Source: Actinomadura spongiicola (GTDB lineage: Bacteria; Actinomycetota; Actinomycetes; Streptosporangiales; Streptosporangiaceae). Taken from it: a stretch of 64,000 nucleotides of DNA. The notes beneath the pieces were generated by a model. That model made no database searches and was not told where the DNA came from. It was given only the letters and a program-made list of their open reading frames with translations. A program made the position numbers and the translations under genes. Shown here piece after piece: positions 1 through 8,997 of the stretch. The DNA is taken from positions 558,001-622,000 of the forward strand of contig NZ_QVNQ01000005.1 of NCBI RefSeq assembly GCF_003432485.1, in the 5' to 3' direction. How positions within the stretch are numbered: the first letter of the stretch is position 1; each line of letters opens with the position of its first letter.

Positions 1-1282
1 TCAGGTGCTCGGCGGCGGCGGGCAGGTCTCCCCGGTAGAGCGCGATGGTGCCGAGGACGGAGTACGCGAGGGGCCTCAGCACGGGCACGGCGTCCCGCCC
101 GGTCGCGGCGATCGCCAGTTCCGCCTGACGGTGGGCGTCCCTCATCCGTCCGGCCTGGAGGAACAACCGCGACCGCACCGCCGCGGGCGCGGCCGTCCAC
201 ACCGGCTCGGACGCCTCGCGCAGACCGGCCTCCGCGTCGTCGATCAGCGATCCGGCCATGTCGAACTCGCGGAGGTCGGTCAGCTTCGCGGCCAGCGCGA
301 GTTGGAGATGCATCCGCCAGACGGCGTCGGCTCCGGTGCCGTGACGGACCGCGGCGCGCCCGAGACTGAGTCCCAACGCCAGTTCGCCGGTGTTCCAGCG
401 CGCGCTGGAGAGCGCCGTCAGCGCCATCAACACGGCGACGTCGCCCTCTCCGGGCCCGCGCTCCCGCAGGATCCGCTGGGCGTGGTTCTCGGCCTCCTCC
501 CGGCCCAGGACGAGATATCCCAGGATCACGGACGCCTCCGCGTCGCGCCGGGCGGCGGCCGGGACGCTCGGGCTCGCGAGGATACGCTCGGCGACCCTGA
601 TCCCGGCCGTGGCCCGCCCGCACATGATCAGACCGTGCGCCCCGGACGACGCGGCGCCGGTGTCCGGTCCGGTCTCGACGGGGGGCGCGGACGGCTCGTT
701 CGCCCACGTCGGACGCCCGGTCACCCAGAACTCGTGGTCGAACGGCCGCGCGCACCGGCCGGGCCGTTCCATGGCCTCCCGTCGCAGCGCGCCGAGCGCG
801 GGAGCGGGAATCGACTCGATGATCCCCTGCCAGACGAAGTCGCTCTGGAACGCGAACCGCTGCTCGGCGGCGACGACGAACCCGGACGCGATCGCCTCGT
901 CCAGCGGTGACAGCAGCGCGGCCGAGGAACGTTCGAGCATCCTGGAGGCGTCCTCCAGCATGAACGACCGGCCCAGCACCGCCGCGACCTTGAGGAACTG
1001 GCGGCAGGGCGTGCTCAGCTCGCCCATCCGGCGCATCACGAACCGCGCGACGCGACGGGGAAGGCGCCGTTCGACCAATTGAAACGTTCCGTTGGCGTTC
1101 CTGACGAGCCCTTCCTCAAGGAGCCCGTGAGCGAGTTCGGCGAGCAGACCGGGGTCCCCTCCGGCGCCCTCCGCGAATTCGAGCAGTTCCCGGTCCGCGC
1201 CGCCGCCGAGCACGTCCCGCAGAATTCCTTCGGCGTCGGGCACCGCTGCGGGCACCCGGCCCTCTAACATCGGCCTGGTCAT
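1..1282 (-). CDS. LuxR/MalT-like large regulator, partial (3' end off left edge)
   Basis: The minus strand is open from ATG 1282 to the window edge (about 427 codons), so the C-terminus is missing. The visible protein matches the segment that follows the AAA ATPase in large actinobacterial LuxR/MalT-like regulators: a leader ending in LAELAHGLLEEGLVR, a winged-helix-like stretch (RRLPRRVARFVMRRMGEL, then LKVAAVLGRSFMLEDASRML) and an alpha-helical TPR-like array. No Walker A or B motif lies between the start and this segment, so the protein appears to lack the N-terminal STAND ATPase. The frame stays open for at least 100 bp upstream, so the exact start is uncertain. A C-terminal LuxR helix-turn-helix is expected off the left edge but cannot be seen. 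Confidence 0.6.
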   Translation of the reverse strand, partial: MTRPMLEGRVPAAVPDAEGILRDVLGGGADRELLEFAEGAGGDPGLLAELAHGLLEEGLVRNANGTFQLVERRLPRRVARFVMRRMGELSTPCRQFLKVAAVLGRSFMLEDASRMLERSSAALLSPLDEAIASGFVVAAEQRFAFQSDFVWQGIIESIPAPALGALRREAMERPGRCARPFDHEFWVTGRPTWANEPSAPPVETGPDTGAASSGAHGLIMCGRATAGIRVAERILASPSVPAAARRDAEASVILGYLVLGREEAENHAQRILRERGPGEGDVAVLMALTALSSARWNTGELALGLSLGRAAVRHGTGADAVWRMHLQLALAAKLTDLREFDMAGSLIDDAEAGLREASEPVWTAAPAAVRSRLFLQAGRMRDAHRQAELAIAATGRDAVPVLRPLAYSVLGTIALYRGDLPAAAEHL

Positions 1283-1889
1283 CGCAATCCAACCCACTTC
1301 GTGTTCATGCGGCCGGGGAGAGGCGGAACGAACCGTTCGAACGCCTCTCGACCCCAACCGCTCCCCGTGTGTGAAACCTGCCCTGGGATGGACATACCGC
1401 TCCGAAGTCCGCTACTTCGGTGAACGGCGTGTGATCGGCTGCCCCCTCAGCCGCCGGAGACGGCGCCGGCCGTCCGGCGTCCGACAGGAGCCGCCCGCGG
1501 TGCGCCGCGACGGGTGACGGCCGCCTGGTGGTGTCTCCGGATCGGTGCCATGCGGGTCATCATTACCCCGGCCTTCGAGGGTTACCAGAGAAGATTTGTC
1601 ACGGCCTACGAGTGCGTTCCTCACACGCCCGAGCATGACGAACGCTGAGGGCAAGGCGTGACACACGTCATGGTCAAGGTCGCTGGAAGACCACCTGCCG
1701 CGGGCGCCGGTGTTTCCGTATTCCCAGGTCAACACGAACAACTGAGAGCCCCCGGCCGATGCGGCACGGGGGCTGGCCGCGCCGGCTCGGGGGCTCTCGG
1801 GATGCCGGACGGCGATCGCGCCCGGCGGGCATGGGCGAGCCGCGCGATAGGCCCGCCGAGGGGCCCGTCGCACTCGGGCTCGGGGACGG
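1283..1889. other. Intergenic region, about 600 bp
   Basis: Lies between two minus-strand genes. A 153-codon minus-strand frame (1412-1873) crosses it, but it is rich in Arg/Pro/Ser, has no recognisable domain and no good ribosome binding site, so I do not call it. The only clear structure is the repeated hairpin sequence at 1744-1798. Confidence 0.5.
1744..1798 (-). terminator. Hairpin with two alternative 3' arms downstream of MMPL gene
   Basis: GAGAGCCCCCG (1744-1754) pairs perfectly with CGGGGGCTCTC (1788-1798). A second copy of the shorter arm, CGGGGGCT at 1767-1774, can pair with AGCCCCCG (1747-1754) instead, so two mutually exclusive stems can form. The hairpin lies about 90 bp past the MMPL stop codon, a plausible position for a high-GC terminator. 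No U-tract is evident, so the role is inferred. Confidence 0.45.
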
Positions 1890-4070
1890 TCAGATCCTGG
1901 CCTCCTCCCCCACCCCGGACCGCGCGGCCGGGGCCGTTCCGGACGCCCGACGGCCGGGCATCCACCAGTTGGCCTTGCCGCACAGCTCCATCACGGCCGG
2001 GACGAGGATCATCCGGATGACGGTGGCGTCGATGAGGACCGCCACGGCCATCCCCAGCCCGATCTGCTTGATGGAGACGTCCGGGCCGAGCAGGGAGGTG
2101 GTGAACACGGCGATCATGATGGCGGCGGCGGCCGTGATGACCCGGGCGGTCCGGGCCAGCCCTCGGGTGACGGCCGTCCGGGTGTCGCCGGTGCGCTCGT
2201 ACTCCTCCCGGATCCGCGAGATCAGGAAGACCTCGTAGTCCATGGACAGCCCGAACAGGACCGGGAACATCATCATCGGCACCCAGGTCGTGACCGGCAT
2301 CTCGGTGGGGAACCCGAGGGCGGAGCCGAACCATCCCCACTGCACGATCGCGACGAGGACGCCGTAGGCGGCGCCGATCGACAGCAGGTTCATCACGGCC
2401 GCCTGCACCGCGATCGTGACGGACCGGACCAGCGCGACCAGCAGCAGCAGCGACATCGTGATGACGACCGCGATCATCAGGGGCAGCCGCGAGCCGGTCT
2501 CGTCGGCGAAGTCGATCGCCCCGGCGTTCGGCCCCCCGACGTGCACCGCGGCGCCGCCCGCCGCGCCGGGCAGCACGTCGTCGCGGAGCTGGTGCACCAG
2601 GTCGACGGTCGCCTCGTCCTGGTACCCGGTCTCGGGGAAGGCCATGAAGGTGGCGGCCCGCCCGTCCTTGCTGAGCTGGGGCGGCGTGGTGTGGGCGATG
2701 CCGTCGGCCCGACCCACCGCCGCGACGACGGGACGCAGGTCCGCCGTCCCGGAGCGGACCTCCGTGGCGAAGATCAGCGGCGCGCCGTAGCCGGGGCCGA
2801 AGCCCTCCGACAGGATCTGGTACGAGGTGTGGCTGCTCCGGTCGTGGGGCTGGACACTGGCGTCGGGCAGGCTCAGCCGCATCGACAGCGCGGGCACGGC
2901 CAGGACCAGCAGGCCCGCGCCGGCCAGCGCCGCCGCGACCAGCGGCCTGCGCTGCACCACACCCGCCCAGCGTTCGGCGGGACTGCGGCGGACCGGGGAC
3001 GCGGCGTCGGCCCGCCCGCTCCGGCGGAGCGTTCGGCGCGGCAGCCGGGCCTTGGCGATCCGGCGGCCGGTGAAGCCCAGGAACGCCGGCACCAGGGTCA
3101 CCGCGGCGATCATCGTCACCAGCACGGTCACGGACGCGCCGATGGCCACGCCGGTCATCAGCCGCTGCCCCATGAACACCAGGCCCAGCAACGCGATGAC
3201 GACGGTCGTTCCGGCGAACAGGACCGCGTGGCCCGCGGTCGCGATGGACTTGACCGTGGCGGCCTCGGGCTCGTCGCCGTCCTGGAGGCACTCCTTGAAG
3301 CGGGTGACGATGAACAGCGCGTAGTCGATGCCGACGCCGAGCCCGATCAGCGCCGCGACCAGCACGGTGAAGTCCGGCGCGGGGAACACGTGCCCGACCA
3401 GCTTGATCAGGGCGATGCCGCCGAGGATCGCCATCAGCGCGGTCACGATGGGCAGACCCATCGCCACCAACGACCCGAACGCGATGAAGAGGATCACCGC
3501 CGCCGCCACGACGCCGACGCTCTCGGCGGGGCCCTGCGGGGGCGTCTCGGCCTTCTCCGCCTTGTCGCCGCCGAGCCCGAGGGTCAGCCCGTCGCCCGAG
3601 GCGTCCTTGACCGTGGTCACCAGCGGCTTGACCTCGGTCTTCTTGACGGTCTTGTCGGTCAGCGGGATCGTCGTGCGGGCGATGCGGCGGTCCTGGGTCA
3701 CCAGCGTGCGGTCCTGGTACGGCGAGACCACCGGCCCGGTGATCGACGCGGCGTCCAGCTCGGCGACGACCTTCTCGACGCGCTGCCGGACGGCCGGGTC
3801 GTCGATGCCCTTCTCCGCCTTGATCGCCAGCGTCAGCGTGTCCCCCTGCCGCTCGGGGAAGTGCCGCTCGATCAGGTCCTGCGCCTTGGCCGACCCGGAG
3901 TCCCCGCCGGAGAAGTCGTTGTCGGGGGCGGCGCCGAAGCCGAAGCCGACGAACGCCACGGCGATCACGCCGGCGATCCAGGCCAGCAGGACGAGGCGCC
4001 GGCGCCGGAAACAGAACCGGGCGAGCCTCGCCAGAGCCCCGTCCGAAGGCGGCGTCTCGGTTGGCATCAT
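1890..4070 (-). CDS. MMPL/RND-family transporter
   Basis: A 726-residue inner-membrane transporter of the MMPL family (actinobacterial RND-type exporters of lipids or drugs). The start at 4070 (MMPTETPPSDGALARLARF) is chosen because GAGGAG sits just upstream; the longer frame to 4148 lacks this. Features: an N-terminal membrane segment (LVLLAWIAGVIAVAFVGFG), a periplasmic loop, a helix bundle with the GLGVGIDYALFIVTRFKE signature, a second loop, and a second bundle with the related FGLSMDYEVFLISRIREEY signature. Length is usual for single-subunit MMPL proteins. The substrate cannot be predicted. It probably shares a regulator with the adjacent DUF6223 gene, because the same inverted repeat lies upstream of both. 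Confidence 0.93.
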   Translation of the reverse strand: MMPTETPPSDGALARLARFCFRRRRLVLLAWIAGVIAVAFVGFGFGAAPDNDFSGGDSGSAKAQDLIERHFPERQGDTLTLAIKAEKGIDDPAVRQRVEKVVAELDAASITGPVVSPYQDRTLVTQDRRIARTTIPLTDKTVKKTEVKPLVTTVKDASGDGLTLGLGGDKAEKAETPPQGPAESVGVVAAAVILFIAFGSLVAMGLPIVTALMAILGGIALIKLVGHVFPAPDFTVLVAALIGLGVGIDYALFIVTRFKECLQDGDEPEAATVKSIATAGHAVLFAGTTVVIALLGLVFMGQRLMTGVAIGASVTVLVTMIAAVTLVPAFLGFTGRRIAKARLPRRTLRRSGRADAASPVRRSPAERWAGVVQRRPLVAAALAGAGLLVLAVPALSMRLSLPDASVQPHDRSSHTSYQILSEGFGPGYGAPLIFATEVRSGTADLRPVVAAVGRADGIAHTTPPQLSKDGRAATFMAFPETGYQDEATVDLVHQLRDDVLPGAAGGAAVHVGGPNAGAIDFADETGSRLPLMIAVVITMSLLLLVALVRSVTIAVQAAVMNLLSIGAAYGVLVAIVQWGWFGSALGFPTEMPVTTWVPMMMFPVLFGLSMDYEVFLISRIREEYERTGDTRTAVTRGLARTARVITAAAAIMIAVFTTSLLGPDVSIKQIGLGMAVAVLIDATVIRMILVPAVMELCGKANWWMPGRRASGTAPAARSGVGEEARI

Positions 4071-4161
4071 CTTCTCCTCGGGTCGTTGGGCGTTCCACCC
4101 CAATCCTCGGGATCCGGCCCCCCGAGGTCGTCGTACGTAGGCAGGCACTCCGCCGGTACCG

Positions 4162-4179
4162 CTACCGCGGGCGCGGTAC
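4162..4179. promoter_or_regulatory. Putative operator upstream of the MMPL gene
   Basis: CTACCGC-GGGC-GCGGTAC is a near-perfect inverted repeat 92 bp upstream of the MMPL start. It matches the repeat at 4726-4743 at 16 of 18 positions. Spacing to the two start codons is nearly equal, which suggests binding by one regulator. Its identity is unknown. Confidence 0.55.
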
Positions 4180-4221
4180 CGCGTCCGTGGTAGGGCGCGG
4201 CCGGTGACGGAGGGGAGGCGG

Positions 4222-4632
4222 TCAACCGGTGCGGTGGGAGCGGCGGGAGCGCGCCAGCGCCAATCCGCCGATCGCCAGGGCGACCAGTCCGATCACCAGG
4301 GCCAGAACGGCGCCGCCACGTCCGGAGCCGCTGCCGACACCGCCGTCGGCCCGCGCCAGGTGGACGACGGCGAGGACCACGCCGAGCACCGCCGCCACGG
4401 GCGCCGCGACGGCCGCGCCCCGCCCGTCGCCGCCGCCGAGGCGACCGGCGGCCTGGGCCAGGGCCAGCCCGCCGATGACGAGACCGACCAGCGCGACCAG
4501 CAGGGCCAGGAGGGCGCCGCCCCGTCCGGGGCCTTCGTCGGCGGCGGAGACCTGCGCGGCCGCGGGCGCGGCGAGCACGCCCACCCCGAGCAGCGCGGCC
4601 CCGGCGGCGGTGAGCAGGGAGCGGACGGACAT
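4222..4632 (-). CDS. DUF6223-family membrane protein
   Basis: A 136-residue protein with an N-terminal signal-like segment (LLTAAGAALLGVGVLAAPAAA) and three hydrophobic Gly/Ala-rich segments. Two of these repeat the pattern LVIGGLALAQAAGR and LAIGGLALARSRRS, a layout I recognise from the DUF6223 family of actinobacteria. No enzymatic motif is seen and the function is unknown. It lies upstream of and in the same direction as the MMPL transporter, with a shared upstream inverted repeat, so a joint membrane or envelope stress role is possible (inference). Confidence 0.8.
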   Translation of the reverse strand: MSVRSLLTAAGAALLGVGVLAAPAAAQVSAADEGPGRGGALLALLVALVGLVIGGLALAQAAGRLGGGDGRGAAVAAPVAAVLGVVLAVVHLARADGGVGSGSGRGGAVLALVIGLVALAIGGLALARSRRSHRTG

Positions 4633-4725
4633 GGGAGTTCCTTCGGTCGCATGACGAGTGACGAGTACAGCCGAAGCGTACGGAGCGGTGTCGTCGCCGT
4701 CGTCCTACGGAAGTTGCCAATCCGT

Positions 4726-4743
4726 CTACCGCAGGCGCGGTAG
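4726..4743. promoter_or_regulatory. Putative operator upstream of the DUF6223 gene
   Basis: CTACCGC-AGGC-GCGGTAG is a perfect 7-bp inverted repeat with a 4-bp spacer, 94 bp upstream of the DUF6223 start. It is the sister copy of 4162-4179. Confidence 0.6.
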
Positions 4744-4788
4744 CGCGCGGGCCCGCGTCTTCTCCGGCGGGCCCTCACCAGGTAATGT

Positions 4789-4810
4789 ACTTACTGAATG
4801 GACGGTCGGT
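4789..4810 (+). promoter_or_regulatory. PaaR-like TetR operator in front of paaZ
   Basis: ACTTACTGAATGGACGGTCGGT matches 13 of the 16 fixed positions of ACTNACCGNNCGNNCGGTNAGT, the operator I recall for the TetR-type regulator PaaR of Corynebacterium glutamicum. It ends 16 bp before the paaZ start, a position suited to repression relieved by phenylacetyl-CoA. No paaR gene is adjacent. Confidence 0.6.
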
Positions 4811-4826
4811 AATTCGAGGAGGCCCG

Positions 4827-6863
4827 ATGGCGCCGCTGCCCAGTTACGTGTCCGGTTCCTGGCACGTCCCCACGGACGAGGGCGCGCCGCTCACCGACGC
4901 GGTGACCGGTGCCGAGATCGGCCGGATCTCCGCGTCCGGCGTCGATCGGGCCGCGGCCCTGGAGTACGGGCGCCGGGTGGGCGGCCCGGTCCTGCGGGAG
5001 CTGACGTTCCACCAGCGCGCGGTCCTGCTGAAGCAGCTCGGCCTGCACCTGCGCGAGCACCGCGACGAGCTGTACGCGCTGTCCGCGCGCACCGGCGCGA
5101 CCCGCGCCGACTCGATGATCGACGTGGACGGCGGCATCGGCGTGGTGCTGTCGTACGCGAGCAAGGCGAAACGGGAGCTGCCGAACGACACCGTCCTGGT
5201 CGAGGGGAACGTGGAGCCCCTGAGCAAGGGCGGCACGTTCGTCGGGCAGCACCTGTGCACGCCGCTGCACGGCGTCGCGGTGCAGATCAACGCGTTCAAC
5301 TTCCCGGTGTGGGGGCCGTTGGAGAAGTTCGCGCCCGCGTTCCTCGCCGGGGTGCCGAGCCTGATCAAGCCCGCCGGGCAGACCGCGTACCTGACGGCCC
5401 GGCTGGTCGAGCTGATCGTCGAGTCCGGCATCCTGCCGGAGGGGACGGTCCAGTTCCTCTGCGGCGGCGCGGGCGACCTCCTCGACCATCTCACCGAGCA
5501 GGACCTGGTCGCGTTCACCGGGTCCGCGAGCACCGCCCTCAAACTGCGCACCCACCCGGTGGTGACCGGCCGTTCGGTGCGGTTCAACGCCGAGGCCGAC
5601 TCGCTGAACTGCTCGATCCTCGGCCCGGACGCCGCCCCCGGCACCCCGGAGTTCGACCTGTTCGTCAAACAGCTCGTCACCGAGATGACCGTCAAGGCCG
5701 GGCAGAAGTGCACCGCGATCCGCCGCGCGCTCGTCCCCGCCGCGCTGCTGGACGACGTCGCCGACACCGCGCGTCAACGCCTCGCCCGCGTCACGGTCGG
5801 GAATCCCGCCGACCCCGACGTGCGGATGGGCGCGCTCGCCGGGCTCGAACAGCGCGAGGAGGTCCGGCGCTCGCTTAAGGCGCTGCTGGACGCGGGCCGG
5901 ATCGTGTTCGGCGACCTCGACCACGTCGAGGTCGTCGGCGCCGACGCCGAACGCGGCGCGTTCCTGTCCCCGATCCTGCTGCGCGCCGACGACCCCGACC
6001 GCGCCGAACCGCACGAGGTGGAGGCGTTCGGGCCGGTCAGCACCCTGCTGCCCTACCAGGACGCCGGGCACGCCGTCGCCCTGGCCGCCCGCGGCCGCGG
6101 CAGCCTGGTCGGCTCCATCGTCACCGCCGACCCCGACTTCGCCCGGCGCGTCGTGGTGGGCACCGCGCCCTGGCACGGACGACTCCTCGTCCTCAACGAG
6201 GAGGACGCCAAGGAATCCACCGGGCACGGTTCACCGCTTCCCCCGCTGGTGCACGGCGGTCCCGGACGCGCGGGCGGCGGCGAGGAGATGGGCGGGGTGC
6301 GCGGCATCGTCCACCACATGCAGCGCACCGCCGTCCAGGCGGGCCCCTCGATGCTCACCGCGATCACCGGCCGCTGGACGTCCGGGGCGCCGCGCGCCCA
6401 GAGCGGGCCGCATCCCTTCCGCAAGCATCTCGAAGAACTCGCGGTGGGTGACACGGTCGTCGCCGGGCCGCGCGTCGTCACCCTCGATGACGTCGAGCGT
6501 TTCGCCGAGTTCACCGGCGACACCTTCTACGCGCACATGGACGAGGACGCCGCCCGGGCCAACCCGTTCTTCGGTGGCCGCGTCGCGCACGGCTACCTCA
6601 TCGTGTCGTTCGCGGCCGGGCTGTTCGTCGACCCCGCGCCCGGCCCCGTCCTGGCCAACTACGGGCTGGAGAACCTGCGGTTCCTCGCCCCGGTCAAGCC
6701 CGGCGACGCGCTGACCGTCACCCTCACCGCCAAGCAGATCACCCCCCGCGAGGGCGCCGACTACGGCGAGGTCCGCTGGGACACCGACGTCACCAACCAA
6801 GAAGGCGTCTCGGTCGCGAAGTACGACGTTCTCACGCTGGTCGCCAAGCGACCCGAGGAGTGA
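4827..6863 (+). CDS. paaZ: Oxepin-CoA hydrolase / 3-oxo-5,6-dehydrosuberyl-CoA semialdehyde dehydrogenase
   Basis: A 678-residue bifunctional enzyme of the phenylacetyl-CoA pathway. It opens the oxepin-CoA ring hydrolytically and oxidises the resulting aldehyde. The start at 4827 (MAPLPSYVSGSW) is preceded by GAGGAGG at good spacing. Residues 1 to about 515 are an aldehyde dehydrogenase domain with the catalytic Cys in VKAGQKCTAIRR and the general-base Glu in RFNAEADSLN. Residues from about 535 to the end are a MaoC-like R-specific hydratase domain with DTFYAHMDEDAARANPFF and GRVAHGYL. The stop is 1 bp before the paaA start, so this is the first gene of a coupled paaZABC operon. Confidence 0.95.
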   Translation: MAPLPSYVSGSWHVPTDEGAPLTDAVTGAEIGRISASGVDRAAALEYGRRVGGPVLRELTFHQRAVLLKQLGLHLREHRDELYALSARTGATRADSMIDVDGGIGVVLSYASKAKRELPNDTVLVEGNVEPLSKGGTFVGQHLCTPLHGVAVQINAFNFPVWGPLEKFAPAFLAGVPSLIKPAGQTAYLTARLVELIVESGILPEGTVQFLCGGAGDLLDHLTEQDLVAFTGSASTALKLRTHPVVTGRSVRFNAEADSLNCSILGPDAAPGTPEFDLFVKQLVTEMTVKAGQKCTAIRRALVPAALLDDVADTARQRLARVTVGNPADPDVRMGALAGLEQREEVRRSLKALLDAGRIVFGDLDHVEVVGADAERGAFLSPILLRADDPDRAEPHEVEAFGPVSTLLPYQDAGHAVALAARGRGSLVGSIVTADPDFARRVVVGTAPWHGRLLVLNEEDAKESTGHGSPLPPLVHGGPGRAGGGEEMGGVRGIVHHMQRTAVQAGPSMLTAITGRWTSGAPRAQSGPHPFRKHLEELAVGDTVVAGPRVVTLDDVERFAEFTGDTFYAHMDEDAARANPFFGGRVAHGYLIVSFAAGLFVDPAPGPVLANYGLENLRFLAPVKPGDALTVTLTAKQITPREGADYGEVRWDTDVTNQEGVSVAKYDVLTLVAKRPEE

Positions 6864-6864
6864 C

Positions 6865-7792
<928 letters not shown>

Positions 7793-7818
<26 letters not shown>

Positions 7819-8077
7819 GGTGTTCGTCCGGGGCAAGCGCGGCCTGAACCACGTGCACGTCGGGTCCCTGCGCGCCGCCGACGCGACGATGGCCCTGCAC
7901 AACGCCCGCGACCTCTACACGAGGCGGAACGAGGGCGTGAGCATCTGGGTCGTGAAGGCGAAGGACATCACCGCGTCCAGCCCGGACGAGAAGGACCCCT
8001 TCTTCGCCCCCAGCGGCGACAAGGTCTACCGTCACCCGACGTTCTACGACATCCCCGAGAACGTCCCGCACATGTGA
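7793..8077 (+). CDS. paaB: 1,2-phenylacetyl-CoA epoxidase subunit B
   Basis: A 94-residue PaaB-family protein (WPLYEVFVRGKRGLNHVHVG, with the C-terminal FYDIPENVPHM typical of the family). ATG 7793 is preferred over GTG 7790 because AGGAG at 7783-7787 has suitable spacing only to the ATG. It overlaps paaA by 26 bp, so translation is coupled. PaaB is a small structural subunit that links PaaAC heterodimers and is needed for activity. Confidence 0.94.
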
Positions 8078-8084
8078 GGCCGCC

Positions 8085-8963
8085 ATGGCATTCGACAACG
8101 CGCTCGGGGCGATCACCGAGGACAACGACGAGACGAGCTGGGCGTTCGGCACCGGTTTCCACGACCCGCTCGCCGGTATCGACACCTCCGTCCCGGACGG
8201 GATCGACCGGCGTGCCCTGTTCGCCTACTGCCTGATGCTCGGCGACGACGCGCTGATCATGTCGCACCGGTTGCAGGAGTGGTGCACGCACGCGCCCGAA
8301 CTGGAGGAGGAGGTCGCGCTCGCCAACATCGCGCTGGACCTGCTCGGCCAGGCGCGGCTGCTGCTGTCGCGCGGCGGCGCCGCCGAGGGCGCGGGCCGCG
8401 ACGAGGACGCGCTCGCCTACTTCCGCGACGCGCCCGAGTTCCGCAACGTCACGCTGGCCGAGGCCCCGAACGGCGACTTCGCGCACGCGACGATCCGGTC
8501 GCTGATCTTCTCGACGTGGCGGCTGGCGCTGCTGGACCGCCTCACCGCGTCCCGCGACCCGGTGCTGGCCGCGATCGCCGCGAAGGGCGTCAAGGAGGTC
8601 GCCTACCACCGCGACCACGCCGCGCTGTGGACGACCCGGCTCGGCGACGGCACCGACCTGTCCCACGAACGCGCGCAGCGGGCCTTGAACGCGCTGTGGC
8701 CATACACCGGTGAGCTGTTCACCGCGCACGACGTCGAGCGAGACCTGGCCGCGGCGGGCGTCGGCGTCGACCCGGCCACCGTCCGGGAGGATTTCGACGC
8801 GGTTCTGGACGAGGTGTTGACGACGGCGACGCTGCGCCGTCCCGCGGCCGTCCCTCCGCCGCCGCGGCCGACCGGGCGGGAGGGGACGCACCTGCCCGCC
8901 CTGACCGACCTGCTGGCCGAGTCGCAGAGCGTGGCCCGCGCCCACCCGGGGGCGACATGGTGA
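8085..8963 (+). CDS. paaC: 1,2-phenylacetyl-CoA epoxidase subunit C
   Basis: A 292-residue ferritin-like structural partner of PaaA. Characteristic stretches are CLMLGDDALIMSHRLQEWC, EEEVALANIALDLLGQARLL, STWRLALLDRL and EVAYHRDHAALWTTRLGDGT. It is longer than the E. coli protein because of a Pro-rich C-terminal tail. The stop codon (8961-8963) lies within a second frame starting ATG 8957, where paaD would be expected. That frame ends after seven codons. Confidence 0.94.
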   Translation: MAFDNALGAITEDNDETSWAFGTGFHDPLAGIDTSVPDGIDRRALFAYCLMLGDDALIMSHRLQEWCTHAPELEEEVALANIALDLLGQARLLLSRGGAAEGAGRDEDALAYFRDAPEFRNVTLAEAPNGDFAHATIRSLIFSTWRLALLDRLTASRDPVLAAIAAKGVKEVAYHRDHAALWTTRLGDGTDLSHERAQRALNALWPYTGELFTAHDVERDLAAAGVGVDPATVREDFDAVLDEVLTTATLRRPAAVPPPPRPTGREGTHLPALTDLLAESQSVARAHPGATW

Positions 8964-8980
8964 AGACCCACGACGACTGA
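8957..8980 (+). pseudogene. Possible paaD 5' remnant
   Basis: ATG 8957 overlaps the paaC stop, as expected for a coupled paaC-paaD junction. The frame encodes only MVKTHDD before TGA at 8978. The next gene starts on the opposite strand at once (stop at 8998). The simplest reading is that paaD and paaE were cut away by the event that brought in the neighbouring island. The remnant is too short to prove by sequence similarity. Confidence 0.4.
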
Positions 8981-8997
8981 CCTGCCCGCCGGTTCGT

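Noticed and set aside
1412..1873. 153-codon minus-strand frame in the first intergenic region
   Set aside because: Arg/Pro/Ser-rich composition, no domain, no good ribosome binding site, and it contains the hairpin sequence; typical of chance open frames in high-GC DNA.
2541..4193. 550-codon plus-strand frame opposite the MMPL gene
   Set aside because: Composition is a mirror of the MMPL gene (Arg/Gly/His/Asp-rich), no recognisable fold; the minus-strand MMPL protein is clearly real.
4791..6227. 478-codon minus-strand frame opposite paaZ
   Set aside because: Antisense shadow without motifs; paaZ has complete catalytic motifs on the plus strand.
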